Shown here piece after piece: positions 29,527 to 38,364 of a stretch of DNA of 64,000 nucleotides (position 1 is its first letter; each line of letters begins with the position of its first letter). The stretch covers positions 1 to 64,000 of the forward strand of contig NZ_AKIW01000007.1 of assembly GCF_000282635.1 (NCBI RefSeq), written 5' to 3'. The notes under the pieces are model-generated. The model saw nothing but the letters and a program-made list of their open reading frames with translations, did no database searches and was not told the DNA's origin. The translations under genes and the position numbers were made by a program. Origin of the DNA: Variovorax sp. CF313. Lineage in GTDB: Bacteria > Pseudomonadota > Gammaproteobacteria > Burkholderiales > Burkholderiaceae_C.

Positions 29527-30618
29527 ATGAGCAGCTACAGCATTGCCACCATTCCCGGCGACGGCATCGGCAAGGAAGTGATCCCGGCCGGACGCGAAGT
29601 GATGGAGGCGCTGGCCGCAGCCTCCAACGGCGCGCTGAATTTCACCTTCGAGGATTTCGGCTGGGGCGGCGATTACTTCCGCGAGCACGGCGTGATGATG
29701 CCGGCTGATGGCCTCGACGCGCTGCGCAAGAAGGACGCCATCCTCTTCGGCTCCGCCGGCGACCCGCACATTCCCGACCACATCACCCTCTGGGGCCTGC
29801 GCCTGAAGATCTGCCAGGGCTTCGACCAGTACGCCAACGTGCGCCCGACGCGCATCCTGCCGGGCATCGACGGCCCGCTCAAGCGCTGCGGCCCGGACGA
29901 CCTGAACTGGGTCATCGTGCGCGAGAACTCCGAAGGCGAGTACGCCGGCGTCGGCGGCCGCGTGCACCAGGGCCACCCGATCGAAGCCGCCACCGACGTG
30001 AGCATGATGACCCGCGCCGGCGTCGAGCGGATCATGCGCTTCGCCTTCAAGCTGGCCCAGTCACGCCCCCGCAAACTGCTGACCGTCATCACCAAGAGCA
30101 ACGCCCAGCGCCATGCGATGGTGATGTGGGACGAGATCGCGCTGCAGATCTCCAGGGAGTTCCCGGACGTCACCTGGGACAAGGAGCTGGTCGACGCCTC
30201 GACCGCGCGCATGATCAACCGGCCGGCATCGCTGGACACCATCGTCGCGACCAACCTGCATGCCGACATCCTCAGCGACCTCGCTGCCGCGCTGGCGGGC
30301 AGCCTGGGCATTGCGCCCACCGGCAACATTGATCCCGAGCGGCGCTATCCCTCGATGTTCGAGCCGATCCACGGCTCGGCCTTCGACATCATGGGCAAGG
30401 GGCTGGCCAATCCGGTCGGCACCTTCTGGTCGGTCGTGATGCTGCTCGAGCACCTGGGCGAAGTCCAGGCCGCGCGCCGCGTGATGGAGGCCGTGGAGCA
30501 CGTCACCGCGAACCGGTCGCTGCACACGCGCGACCTCGGCGGCAACGCCACCACTGCGCAGGTGACGCGTGCCGTGTGCGAGCACATTGCCAGTGCGCGG
30601 CAAGGCCTCCCGGCCTGA
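29527..30618 (+). CDS. ttuC: Tartrate dehydrogenase/decarboxylase (isopropylmalate dehydrogenase family)
   Basis: NAD- and Mn-dependent enzyme of the beta-decarboxylating dehydrogenase family acting on tartrate and D-malate. It has 363 residues. It starts with YSIATIPGDGIGKEV, and the substrate arginines are in LRLKICQGFDQYANVRP. GRVHQG and ITKSNAQRHAM (catalytic Lys) support the tartrate branch over LeuB. The metal-binding Asp residues are in the NLHADILSDLAAALAGSLG block, and PSMFEPIHGSAFDIMGKG completes it. A Bug-type solute-binding gene follows 68 bases downstream, suggesting uptake of a C4 dicarboxylate. No LysR regulator is adjacent. D-malate dehydrogenase activity (DmlA-like) is the main alternative. 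Confidence 0.9.
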   Translation: MSSYSIATIPGDGIGKEVIPAGREVMEALAAASNGALNFTFEDFGWGGDYFREHGVMMPADGLDALRKKDAILFGSAGDPHIPDHITLWGLRLKICQGFDQYANVRPTRILPGIDGPLKRCGPDDLNWVIVRENSEGEYAGVGGRVHQGHPIEAATDVSMMTRAGVERIMRFAFKLAQSRPRKLLTVITKSNAQRHAMVMWDEIALQISREFPDVTWDKELVDASTARMINRPASLDTIVATNLHADILSDLAAALAGSLGIAPTGNIDPERRYPSMFEPIHGSAFDIMGKGLANPVGTFWSVVMLLEHLGEVQAARRVMEAVEHVTANRSLHTRDLGGNATTAQVTRAVCEHIASARQGLPA

Positions 30619-30686
30619 ACCCAGGCCCCGGCCGCGGCGCGCCTCGATGCAGCCGGGCACGACAACAACGAGCCAGAGACAAGACC

Positions 30687-31694
30687 ATGACCGCTTCTTC
30701 TTTCCCTTTCATCCAGGGCAGGCGCACCGTGCTGCGGGCCGGCGCCCTGGCGCTGGGCCTGGGCACTGCCGCACTGGCCTTCGCGCAGCCGGCTGCCTGG
30801 CCCACGCGGCCCCTCAGCCTCGTCGTGCCCTTCCCGGCCGGCGGCACCACCGACGTGTTGGCCCGTGCGCTGGCCGAAAAGCTGTCGCAGTCCCTCGGCC
30901 AGCCTGTCGTGGTCGAGAGCAGGCCCGGCGCGGGCGCCACGCTCGGCGCCGATTACGTCGCCAAGGCCAAGCCCGATGGCTACACGCTGCTGATGGGCGC
31001 GGTGCACCACACCATCGCCACCAGCGTCTACAAGAAGCTGCCCTACGATTTCCAGAAAGACCTGGCGCCGATCACCGTCGTGGCCATGGTGCCCAACGTG
31101 CTGGTCATCAACGCGGCCAGCACGCCCGCGAAGAACGTGGCCGAGCTGGTTGCGCTCGCCAAGGCCGCACCCGGCAAGCTGGCCTATGGCTCCAACGGCA
31201 ACGGCACGGCGCAGCACCTGATCGGCACGCAGTTCCAGGCCAGCACCGGCACCACGCTGCTGCACGTGCCGTACAAGGGCAGCGGCCCGCTCACCACCGA
31301 CCTGCTCGGCGGGCAGGTGGCCATGTCCTTCGACACCATCACGCCGGTGCTGCAGCACATCAAGGGCGGCAAGCTGCGCGCGCTGGCCGTGACCACCGCG
31401 CGCCGCTCGTCGGTGCTGCCCGACGTGCCGACGCTGGAAGAGGCGGGTCTCAAGGGTTTCGACATCGGCACCTGGTTCGGCGTGCTCGCGCCGGCGGCCA
31501 CGCCGAAGGAGATCGTTGCGCGGCTCAACACCGAGATGGTGAAGATCATCAGATCGCCCGACTTCGCGCAGCGCATGCAGGCCATCGGCGCCGAGCCGCT
31601 GGGCGGCACGCAGGAAGAGATGGCGCGGCAGATCCGCGAAGAAACCGCCAAATTCGGGAAGCTCGTGAAGGAAGGCGGCGTGGCGATCGAGTAG
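30687..31694 (+). CDS. Tripartite tricarboxylate transporter substrate-binding protein (Bug family)
   Basis: Periplasmic solute-binding protein of 335 residues, a family greatly expanded in Comamonadaceae and Bordetella. The N-terminus GRRTVLRAGALALGLGTAAL-AFA has twin-arginine-like and signal-peptide character. The mature region has the family hallmarks WPTRPLSLVVPFPAGGTTDV, VVVESRPGAGATLGADYVAKAKPDGYTLL and VPYKGSGPLTTDLLGGQV. The TctA/TctB membrane components are not in the window, so it is an orphan that must share a transporter or act in signalling. Its position behind ttuC suggests a C4 hydroxy-dicarboxylate ligand. Confidence 0.92.
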   Translation: MTASSFPFIQGRRTVLRAGALALGLGTAALAFAQPAAWPTRPLSLVVPFPAGGTTDVLARALAEKLSQSLGQPVVVESRPGAGATLGADYVAKAKPDGYTLLMGAVHHTIATSVYKKLPYDFQKDLAPITVVAMVPNVLVINAASTPAKNVAELVALAKAAPGKLAYGSNGNGTAQHLIGTQFQASTGTTLLHVPYKGSGPLTTDLLGGQVAMSFDTITPVLQHIKGGKLRALAVTTARRSSVLPDVPTLEEAGLKGFDIGTWFGVLAPAATPKEIVARLNTEMVKIIRSPDFAQRMQAIGAEPLGGTQEEMARQIREETAKFGKLVKEGGVAIE

Positions 31695-31813
31695 GCCGAT
31701 GGGCCGGCGCCGTACGGAGCAGTTCGTTACGCGGAAGACACACCTCGGGGGCGCCGGCACCGTGCGGAGGCCATAGGATCGGGGCCTTCGAATTCATCGT
31801 TGCCGTCCTGCCC

Positions 31814-32104
31814 ATGTTCATCGTCACCCTCACCTACACCCGCCCCCTCGAAGAGGTCGATGCGCTGATGGACGCGCACATGACCTGGCTCAAGAAGCAC
31901 TACGAAAGCGGGTTGTTCGTGGCGTCGGGGCGGCAGGTGCCGCGCACGGGCGGCGTGATCCTCGCGCGCTCGGGCGACCGTGAAGGGCTCGAATCGGTGT
32001 TGGCGCGCGACCCGTTCGTGCAGGGTGGTGTCGCGCGGGTGGACGTGACCGAGTTCGTGCCGAGCATGACCGCTCCCGGCATGGAAGCCCTGAAAAAATT
32101 CTGA
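31814..32104 (+). CDS. YciI-like protein
   Basis: A 96-residue single-domain YCII protein (ferredoxin-like fold, similar to ABM and muconolactone isomerase domains). It starts MFIVTLTYTRPLEEVDALM, contains AHMTWLKKHYESGLFVASG with the usual His/Asp-type pocket residues, and ends DVTEFVPS...LKKF. The family includes dehalogenase-like enzymes, but most members have no known substrate. A terminator-like hairpin follows at once. The 119 bases upstream (31695-31813) hold a 9-bp inverted repeat, GCCGGCGCC at 31703 and GGCGCCGGC at 31750. Confidence 0.85.
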   Translation: MFIVTLTYTRPLEEVDALMDAHMTWLKKHYESGLFVASGRQVPRTGGVILARSGDREGLESVLARDPFVQGGVARVDVTEFVPSMTAPGMEALKKF

Positions 32105-32111
32105 TTGCCCG

Positions 32112-32136
32112 CCCCCGGTCAGCCTTCGGGGGTTTC
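32112..32136 (+). terminator. Terminator-like hairpin after yciI
   Basis: CCCCCG (32112-32117) and CGGGGG (32127-32132) are separated by 9 bases and followed by TTTCCTT. It lies 8 bases after the YciI stop and overlaps the last codons of the convergent pirin gene, so it may serve as the transcription end on the plus strand. Confidence 0.55.
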
Positions 32137-33189
32137 CTTGCGGCCGTCCGGATGGAGCGCGAAGCGCGCAGCCTCGCGGCCGTGCACCGGCGCCGGGTCG
32201 TTCCACGGCCAGCCGCCGAACTGCGTGCGGCGGTAGTCGGCCATGGTCTGGCTGATCTCGGCCTGCGTGTTCATCACGAAGGGGCCGTACTGCGCCACCG
32301 GCTCGGCGATCGGGCGGCCCTGCAGCACGAGGAATTCGCTGGCTTCGTCGTCGCCGTTGACCAGCTCGACCGCGGCATCCGCGCGCAGCTCGACGGCGGC
32401 CGGGCCTTCGATGCGCTGGCCGGCGAGGTACGCCATCGCACCCTTGAAGAAATAGAGCATCCGTCGCGTGCCCTCGCCCGTGGCGGCCGGCAGCGTCCAT
32501 TGCGCGCCGGGCGTCATCTTCAGCGTCCAGATCGCCACGTCGGCACCGGCCTGCGCGGCCCATGAATCGGGTGGCGGCGAGAGCGGGTGGATCGGCTCCT
32601 GGCCGGCCGCTGCATCGCCGAGGCGGCCGGCGATCACCGCGACCTCGGTGCGCCCGCCCTTCGCGTCATCGGATGCGAAGCGCGGAATGGCCTCCGACCA
32701 GAACATCGTGAAGTGCGGCTCGGCCATCTTGTTCTTCGCGGGCAGGTTGAGCCAGATCTGGAACAGCTCGAGCGGATTGGCCGCGCCGTTGTCGAGCAGC
32801 GGGAACATCTCCGAATGCACGATGCCCTTGCCGGCCGTGAGCCATTGCACGTCGCCGCCGCCGAAGCGCGCGGTGGCGCCCAGCGAATCGGAATGGTCGA
32901 CCAGCCCCTTGCGCACGATGGTCACGGTCTCGAAGCCGCGGTGCGGATGCGAGGGAAAGCCCGGCACCGTATCGCCGTGGTACATGCTCCAGCCATCCTT
33001 GCGGCTGAAGTCCTGGCCGATCTGGCGGCCGGCCAGCGACGCCTCGGGGCCCATGCGGCCGTTGGCCTTCGGGTAGGCGTCGTCGTGGTACACGCAGAAC
33101 AGGAACGGGTCGATCGTCTGCCACGGGAAACCGAGGGGTGCGATCTTCACGATGGGGCTGTTGCGCTCGTTGTTGTTGTTGTCGGACAT
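32119..33189 (-). CDS. Pirin family protein (long form)
   Basis: Pirins are bicupin iron proteins; bacterial members include quercetinases and redox-responsive regulators. The product is 356 residues from the ATG at 33189, which is preceded by AAGGAACAACCGC. The N-terminal cupin keeps the metal ligands: SHPHRGFETVTIV (two His), HSEM with the third His, and the following Glu. A second cupin covers about 210-340 without complete ligands. It is longer than the typical 230-300 residues, with an extra C-terminal segment (MADYRRTQFGGWPW). The large upstream frame extension through the VOC gene is an artefact of GC-rich DNA. It lies 128 bases downstream of the VOC gene on the same strand and may be co-transcribed. 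Confidence 0.9.
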   Translation of the reverse strand: MSDNNNNERNSPIVKIAPLGFPWQTIDPFLFCVYHDDAYPKANGRMGPEASLAGRQIGQDFSRKDGWSMYHGDTVPGFPSHPHRGFETVTIVRKGLVDHSDSLGATARFGGGDVQWLTAGKGIVHSEMFPLLDNGAANPLELFQIWLNLPAKNKMAEPHFTMFWSEAIPRFASDDAKGGRTEVAVIAGRLGDAAAGQEPIHPLSPPPDSWAAQAGADVAIWTLKMTPGAQWTLPAATGEGTRRMLYFFKGAMAYLAGQRIEGPAAVELRADAAVELVNGDDEASEFLVLQGRPIAEPVAQYGPFVMNTQAEISQTMADYRRTQFGGWPWNDPAPVHGREAARFALHPDGRKETPEG

Positions 33190-33317
33190 GCGGTTGTTCC
33201 TTTCCAGGTGAGGCTCGGCCGATGATGCCTTGCCGGTGCCTGAAATATCGGGCCGCCGCCGCCTTCCGGTAGACGCCTTCCCTGCAACAGTGAAGAGCGC
33301 GTATGGAACGATCGGCA

Positions 33318-33740
33318 TCAGGGGTTCTGATGCGTCACCGCGGCGTTGGGGTCCATGTACATCAACTCCCAGAGGTGGCCGTCGATGTCTTGGAAGCCGT
33401 GGCCGTACATGAAGCCATAGTCCTGCGGCTCGCGCGGCACCGTGCCGCCGGCGGCCACCGCCTTGGCGACCATGGCATCGACTTCGGCGCGGCTCTCGCA
33501 CGACAGGCACAGCAGCACTTCGGTGCTCTTGCTGGTGTCGGTGAGGCTCTTGGTCGTGAAGGTCTTGAAGAAGTCCTCGACCAGCAGCATGGCGTGGATG
33601 CTGTCTTTCTGGATCACCATGCACGCCGCATTCGCATCGGTGAACTGTTCGTTGAAGGTGTAGCCCAGCGCGGCGAAGAAAGCCTTGGACTTCTCCAGGT
33701 TCTTGACGGGGAGGTTCACGAAGATCTGCTTGTTGGCCAT
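33318..33740 (-). CDS. VOC (glyoxalase/bleomycin resistance) family protein
   Basis: A 140-residue vicinal-oxygen-chelate protein with paired beta-alpha-beta-beta-beta modules. It starts MANKQIFVNLPVKNLEKSKA, has FNEQFTDANAACMVIQKD in the first module, and ends with DIDGHLWELMYMDP, typical of the lactoylglutathione lyase-like branch. This DUF1428/YaeR-like group lacks assigned substrates. The ATG at 33740 is the conserved start; a longer frame to 33869 adds only non-conserved residues. A 10-bp inverted repeat lies 55 bases upstream. Confidence 0.88.
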   Translation of the reverse strand: MANKQIFVNLPVKNLEKSKAFFAALGYTFNEQFTDANAACMVIQKDSIHAMLLVEDFFKTFTTKSLTDTSKSTEVLLCLSCESRAEVDAMVAKAVAAGGTVPREPQDYGFMYGHGFQDIDGHLWELMYMDPNAAVTHQNP

Positions 33741-33795
33741 GGTGTTTCCTGTGTCTATGAAGGGGTGGATCAACTGCTTGCCGGCATGTTTGTGT

Positions 33796-33834
33796 ACGCC
33801 GTCCACAAAAGATATCAAAGAAAATGGACGGCGT
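33796..33834. promoter_or_regulatory. Perfect 10-bp inverted repeat, candidate operator
   Basis: ACGCCGTCCA (33796-33805) and TGGACGGCGT (33825-33834) flank 19 AT-rich bases. It lies in the 175-bp divergent space between the VOC gene and the CYTH-CHAD gene. GTCCAC also appears as a direct repeat at 33801 and 33833. The AT-rich centre may contain a promoter -10 region; no cognate regulator is next to it. Confidence 0.5.
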
Positions 33835-33915
33835 CCACATCTTCTTTCGATCGAGCGGATCGGGCGCACAACGGAGCCGTTGCGGGGAGCGAAAAAGACG
33901 GAGCATCATGGCCGC

Positions 33916-35460
33916 ATGGAAATCGAGTTCAAGTTCTGCATTCCCGCCGGCCGCCTGAAAGCCGTCGAAGCCGCCCTGAAGCGCGGCGCTGTCGTGCGCA
34001 CCCGCCTGCAGGCCCGCTATTTCGACACCGCCGACCAGCGGCTGGCCGCCCATGGCATGGTGCTGCGGCTGCGCAAGGAGGGACCGCGCTGGGTGCAGAC
34101 GGTGAAGGCCACCGGCGACAACGCCCTGCACCGCTTGGAGCACAACGTCGACCTGGGCACGGCGGGCGCGGCGCCGCAGATCGATCCGCAGCGCCACCAG
34201 GGCACGCCCGTGGGCGATCGGCTCGCGAAGCTGCTGGCCGACGGCAGCGGCGCGCCGCTGGTCGAACGGCAATCGACCGACATCGTGCGGCTCACGCGCG
34301 ACGTGCGCGTTGCGGGGCCCGATGGCGCGGTGGTGGAAATGGCACTCGACGTCGGCAAGGTCGCCGCGCATGCGGGCACGGCCGGGCAACGCGAATCGCC
34401 GGTGTGCGAATTGGAGCTCGAGCTGAAGCGCGGCGACGTGCAGGGCCTCGTGTCGCTCGCACGGCGTTGGTCGCAGCAGCATGGGCTGTGGTTCAGCACC
34501 GTGTCCAAGGCGGAGCGCGGGGCGCGCTTGCTGGCGGCGCAGGAGACCGTGGAGGCGGTGAAGGCCGAAGCGCCGCGCTTCGGCGCGCAGCACCCCGACG
34601 GGCGGAGCGTTCAGCAGGCCGTGGTGGCGTCGTGCCTGGCGCAGATGCTGCCCAATGCCAGCGAGATCGCGGCGGGCAGCACGGACGAAGAGCAGATCCA
34701 CCAGTTGCGCATCGGCATTCGCCGGCTGCGCACGGCGCTGCGCGAACTGGCGGAGCTCGACACGGCATCGGGCCTGTTCGACGCGGCCAATTGGGAGCCG
34801 CCGCTGGTCGAGGCCTTCCGCGCGCTCGGGGCATTGCGCGACCGAGAACAGGTCGTGAAGCTCGCGCAGCCCCGGTTGAGCAAGGCGGGCGCGCCGGATT
34901 TCGACCCGCTGGCCGGCGACGACACGGCAGCCCACACCCCCTCGCCCGGCGACGTCGTGCGCGCCCCGGCATTCCAGAACGTGCTCGTTTCGCTGATCGG
35001 CTTTACTGCCGCGAAGCCCGCGGAAGCCTCATCGGAATCCGCGCCGATCGACGCCGATGCAGCCCACCGCCTGCTGCGTGAACACCTGCGGCATCTGCAC
35101 AAACAGGTGCGGCGCGACGGCAAGCGCTTCGAGTCGCTCGACGCCGAAAGCCAGCACCGCGTGCGCAAGCGGCTCAAGCGCCTGCGCTACCTCGCCGAGT
35201 TCGTGGCGCCGCTGTTCGAGAAGGGAGACGGCAACGCCGCCGGGCGCTACCTGAAAGCACTGCGCCCCGCGCAGGACGCGCTGGGCGAGTTCAACGACGA
35301 GGCCGTGGCGCTCGCGCTGTACCGCGAAGCCGCCGCGCGCGATGCGCGTGCGTGGTTTGCGGTGGGCTGGTTCAGTTCAAGGCGCGCGGCCGGCGCGAGC
35401 GCTTGCCGCAAGGCGCTGGAGAAGATCGGGGATGCGCCGCGGTTCTGGAAGAAGAGCTGA
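33916..35460 (+). CDS. CYTH-CHAD inorganic triphosphatase
   Basis: The 514-residue protein joins two domains. The CYTH triphosphatase domain (about 1-200) has the ExExK signature right at the start, MEIEFKF (E2, E4, K6), plus RLRKEGPRWVQTVK, VELDVG-like MALDVGKV and CELELELK. The CHAD domain (about 230-514) is helical with the conserved basic HQLRIGIRRLRTALREL and HRVRKRLKRLRYLAEF, which bind polyphosphate. E. coli YgiF with this layout hydrolyses triphosphate. The ATG at 33916 is fixed by the ExExK motif needing to be N-terminal. It converges on slyD with a 21-bp gap and no visible terminator. Confidence 0.92.
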   Translation: MEIEFKFCIPAGRLKAVEAALKRGAVVRTRLQARYFDTADQRLAAHGMVLRLRKEGPRWVQTVKATGDNALHRLEHNVDLGTAGAAPQIDPQRHQGTPVGDRLAKLLADGSGAPLVERQSTDIVRLTRDVRVAGPDGAVVEMALDVGKVAAHAGTAGQRESPVCELELELKRGDVQGLVSLARRWSQQHGLWFSTVSKAERGARLLAAQETVEAVKAEAPRFGAQHPDGRSVQQAVVASCLAQMLPNASEIAAGSTDEEQIHQLRIGIRRLRTALRELAELDTASGLFDAANWEPPLVEAFRALGALRDREQVVKLAQPRLSKAGAPDFDPLAGDDTAAHTPSPGDVVRAPAFQNVLVSLIGFTAAKPAEASSESAPIDADAAHRLLREHLRHLHKQVRRDGKRFESLDAESQHRVRKRLKRLRYLAEFVAPLFEKGDGNAAGRYLKALRPAQDALGEFNDEAVALALYREAAARDARAWFAVGWFSSRRAAGASACRKALEKIGDAPRFWKKS

Positions 35461-35481
35461 ACGGCCGGGCGCCTCTCGGGT

Positions 35482-35958
35482 TCAGTGATGGTGCCCGTGC
35501 GCCCCATGCACATGCCGGTGCTCGATTTCCACCGGCAGCGCCGTGCGCACGTCCGTCACCTGCAGGCTGAACTTCAGTGCCTTGCCGGCCCACGGATGGT
35601 TGCCGTCGAGCAGCACGACCGGGCCCTTGATCTTGGTGACCGTGAAGACATGCTCGCGCCCATCGTCGAGCCGGCCCTGCAGCTGCCCGCCCACCTTCAC
35701 GCCCGGCGGAAAGTCGGTCTTGGGAATGCTGCGCACCAGCGTTTCGTCGCGCTGGCCGAAGGCGTCTTCGGGCGCGAGGTTCAGCACGGTCTGGTAGCCC
35801 TTTTCCTTGCCATCGAGCGCTTCCTCGATCTTCGGCAGCGTGTTCTCGTACCCGCCATGCAGGTAGGCCATGGGCTCGGGGCTGGCTTCGATGAGCTTGC
35901 CCTGGGCGTCGGAGACCTTGTACTTGATGGTGACGACGGTGTCTTTTTCGATTTTCAT
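35482..35958 (-). CDS. slyD: FKBP-type peptidyl-prolyl isomerase SlyD
   Basis: Cytoplasmic prolyl isomerase, chaperone and nickel metallochaperone for hydrogenase assembly. The product has 158 residues. The FKBP fold starts MKIEKDTVVTIKYKVSD; the insert-in-flap chaperone domain spans about 68-120 (APEDAFGQRDETLVRSIP), then DGNHPWAGKALKFSLQV. The C-terminal HRHVHGAHGHHH is a short histidine-rich metal-binding tail, shorter than the E. coli one. Convergent with the CYTH-CHAD gene and 40 bases downstream of a LysR gene on the same strand. Confidence 0.93.
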   Translation of the reverse strand: MKIEKDTVVTIKYKVSDAQGKLIEASPEPMAYLHGGYENTLPKIEEALDGKEKGYQTVLNLAPEDAFGQRDETLVRSIPKTDFPPGVKVGGQLQGRLDDGREHVFTVTKIKGPVVLLDGNHPWAGKALKFSLQVTDVRTALPVEIEHRHVHGAHGHHH

Positions 35959-35998
35959 GGGGTGGCATTTTCAGTGGAAACGAAAAAGGCGCCAGCGC

Positions 35999-36925
35999 TC
36001 AGGCCTTCCGTGGAGGCAGTGGCTCCTGCAGCACGTCGATCTGGTCGAGCTTGCCGATCACCAGGTCGATGAACGCCGACACCGCCAGCGGCAGGTGCTT
36101 GCGGCTCGGATACACCACACTGAGCCCTCGCCCGGTGTACCGGTACTGCGGCAGCACGCGCACCAGCCGTCCCTCCTGTTCGTCGCGCGTCGCCATCGCC
36201 GGCGGCAGCTGCGCGATGCCCAGCCCGGCCAGCGCCGCCTTGCGCAGCGCCTGCGCCGTATTGCCGGTGAATCGCCCGGTGACCTGCACTTCTTCCTCGA
36301 CCCCATCGGGTCCTGCCAGGCGCCAGGTGGTGGTGCCGGCAGCGTGCGGCGGTGTCACGCAGTCGTGGTTCGCGAGGTCCTGCAGGTTCCGGGGCTCGCC
36401 GCGCCGCGCGATGTAGTCGGGACTTGCCAGCAGGCCGCCGCTGCGCGTTGCCAGCCGCCGGCCGATGTAGCCCGAATCGCGCAGCACGCCGCCCCGGAAG
36501 GCCACGTCGATCTGCTCTGCGATGAGGTCTGCGCTCGCATCGCTGAGCACGAAGTCGAGCTTGACCAGCGGATGCGCCGCCAGAAAGTCCGAGACCCATT
36601 CCATCGGGAAGAAATCGAAGAAATCCGCCGGCGCGGCCACGCGCACGAGGCCGCTGGGCTCCTGCCCTCCGGCAACCAGCGCCTGCCCGGCCGCCACCAG
36701 CCCGTCGATCGACCCCGCGCACTGGTCATGAAACTCCCGCCCGGCGCTGGTCAGCGTCAGCTTGCGGGTCGAGCGCTGCATCAGCCGCGTGCCGAGCTGC
36801 GATTCGAGCTGCTGGATGCGCCGGCTCACGGTGTTCGGCGGCAGGCCCTGCCGCCGGGCCGCTTCGGCGAAGCTGCCGTGGCGCACCACCTGCACGAACA
36901 AGGCGATGTCGTTGAGGTCGAGCAT
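35999..36925 (-). CDS. LysR-family transcriptional regulator
   Basis: A 308-residue LysR protein of the CrgA/AaeR-like group. The helix-turn-helix lies at about 1-60 (MLDLNDIALFVQVVRHGSFA, NTVSRRIQQLESQLG), then the effector-binding domain with DFFDFFPMEW and LSDASADLIAEQIDVAFRGG. The ATG at 36925 is preferred because conservation starts at MLDLNDI; an in-frame ATG at 36961 would add 12 residues. It is divergent from doxX and the second pirin gene with a short spacer, the usual arrangement for this regulator controlling a DoxX-pirin unit. Confidence 0.92.
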   Translation of the reverse strand: MLDLNDIALFVQVVRHGSFAEAARRQGLPPNTVSRRIQQLESQLGTRLMQRSTRKLTLTSAGREFHDQCAGSIDGLVAAGQALVAGGQEPSGLVRVAAPADFFDFFPMEWVSDFLAAHPLVKLDFVLSDASADLIAEQIDVAFRGGVLRDSGYIGRRLATRSGGLLASPDYIARRGEPRNLQDLANHDCVTPPHAAGTTTWRLAGPDGVEEEVQVTGRFTGNTAQALRKAALAGLGIAQLPPAMATRDEQEGRLVRVLPQYRYTGRGLSVVYPSRKHLPLAVSAFIDLVIGKLDQIDVLQEPLPPRKA

Positions 36926-37012
36926 GATGGGCTGATTCCTTCGATCTGTGGATGAGTGCAATCCGACTCTACCGTCTAGTCGATCAATGGGTGGGTGCCT
37001 AACCTTGTGCCC

Positions 37013-37411
37013 ATGACTTCCACATCACTTCCTTCTCCCTCCTCCACCCCGGTGCAGCGCCGCATCGTCTGGGGCGTCCGCATCCTTCTAGCGCTGGCTT
37101 TCGGCGCCGCGGGCGCCGCCAAGCTGGCCGGAGTGCCGCAGATGGTCCAGGTGTTCGAGGCGATCGGCTTCGGCCAGTGGTTCCGCTACCTGACCGGACT
37201 GGTCGAGGTCGGCGGGGCATTGCTGCTGCTCGTACCCGCGACCGGCTTTCTCGGCGGCCTGCTGTTGGCCGCGACCATAGTCTGCGCCGTGGCCACGCAC
37301 CTGGGGCTGATCGGCGGCAACCCCGCGCCGGCGGTGGTGTTGGGGCTGCTGTCGGGCTTCGTCGCCTGGCGCACGTGGCCCGTGTCCCGGCCGGCTGCCG
37401 CGGTCGCCTGA
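37013..37411 (+). CDS. DoxX-family membrane protein
   Basis: A small integral membrane protein (132 residues from 37013; an in-frame start at 36995 adds 6) with four predicted helices. The helices begin VWGVRILLALAFGAAGAAKL, then GFGQWFRYLTGLVEVGGALL, FLGGLLLAATIVCAVATHLG and a last one near VVLGLLSGFVAW. The DoxX family includes thiosulfate:quinone oxidoreductase subunits and detoxification-related proteins; the role of this subgroup is not known. It is followed by a pirin gene and divergent from LysR, suggesting a small stress- or quinone-responsive unit. Confidence 0.87.
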   Translation: MTSTSLPSPSSTPVQRRIVWGVRILLALAFGAAGAAKLAGVPQMVQVFEAIGFGQWFRYLTGLVEVGGALLLLVPATGFLGGLLLAATIVCAVATHLGLIGGNPAPAVVLGLLSGFVAWRTWPVSRPAAAVA

Positions 37412-37444
37412 CCCCCTTTCTTCCATATGGTTTTGGAGCACCCC

Positions 37445-38320
37445 ATGCACACAGAGGCATTTCCAATGAGCGCCGCCATCGACACCCCGGCCCGCGCCAT
37501 CGTCTACCGCACGCGCGGCTCGCGCCATGGCGGCATCACGCGGCTGATGAGCCCCGGCGACCTGGGCGAATTCCTCAAGCCCTTCGTGTTCCTCGATCTC
37601 TTCGGCTTCGACGTCACGGGCGGCCACAAGGGCTTCGGCCTGCACCCGCACTCGGGCATCGCCACGCTGACCTGGCTGATGGAGGGCGACACGCTGTATG
37701 AAGACACGACCGGCGAGCGAGGCACGCTGCTCGGCGGCGGCGTCGAGTGGATGCGCGCCGGCAACGGCGTATGGCACACCGGCGCACCCGCGCCGGGCGT
37801 GGAGCGCGTGCGCGGCTTCCAGCTGTGGGTGGCGCTGCCGGCCTCGGAAGAGAACGCACCGGCGCAGAGCATGTACCTCGCGCCCTCGCAGGTGCCGAAG
37901 GAAGGCCCGGCGCGCGTGCTGCTCGGGCGCTACGGCGCGGCGCAGAGCGCGATTGCCGCGCCGGCGTCGATGAACTACCTGGCCGTGGAGCTGAAGGACG
38001 GCGAGCGTTGGCGCTACACGCCGCCCGCGGGCCATACGGTGGGCTGGGTCGCGGTCAACGCCGGCGGGCTCGAAGCGGGCGACGACACGGGCGGCCCGAT
38101 CGGCGCTGGCGAACTCGCGGTCCTCGAAGAGTCCGGCGAGGCCATCGACTTCGTGGCCCGTGGCGATACGGCCTTCGTGCTGGGCTCGGCCGTGAAGCAT
38201 CCGCACGAGCTGGTGATGGGCCACTACTCGGTGCATACCAGCAAGGCGGCGCTCGACCAGGGCGAGGCCGAGATCCGGCGCATCGGCGCGCGGCTGCGCG
38301 CAGAAGGCCGCCTGCCCTAG
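37445..38320 (+). CDS. Pirin family protein (short form)
   Basis: A 291-residue pirin. The ATG at 37445 has GGAG 5 bases upstream; in-frame ATGs at 37427 and 37466 are alternatives. The iron-binding cupin shows LHPHSGIATLTWLMEG with the two His ligands, GVEWMRAGNGVWHTG with the third His, and a downstream Glu. It differs from the long pirin at 32119 in lacking the C-terminal extension. Co-transcribed with doxX (33-bp gap) and ended by a strong terminator. Confidence 0.9.
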   Translation: MHTEAFPMSAAIDTPARAIVYRTRGSRHGGITRLMSPGDLGEFLKPFVFLDLFGFDVTGGHKGFGLHPHSGIATLTWLMEGDTLYEDTTGERGTLLGGGVEWMRAGNGVWHTGAPAPGVERVRGFQLWVALPASEENAPAQSMYLAPSQVPKEGPARVLLGRYGAAQSAIAAPASMNYLAVELKDGERWRYTPPAGHTVGWVAVNAGGLEAGDDTGGPIGAGELAVLEESGEAIDFVARGDTAFVLGSAVKHPHELVMGHYSVHTSKAALDQGEAEIRRIGARLRAEGRLP

Positions 38321-38364
38321 CACTTCATCGGTGCGCCTGGGCGCACCACTGACATATCCAGCCA

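Noticed and set aside
31703..31758. GCCGGCGCC / GGCGCCGGC inverted repeat as terminator of the Bug gene
   Set aside because: The loop of 38 bases is long and there is no T tract; reported only as part of the spacer.
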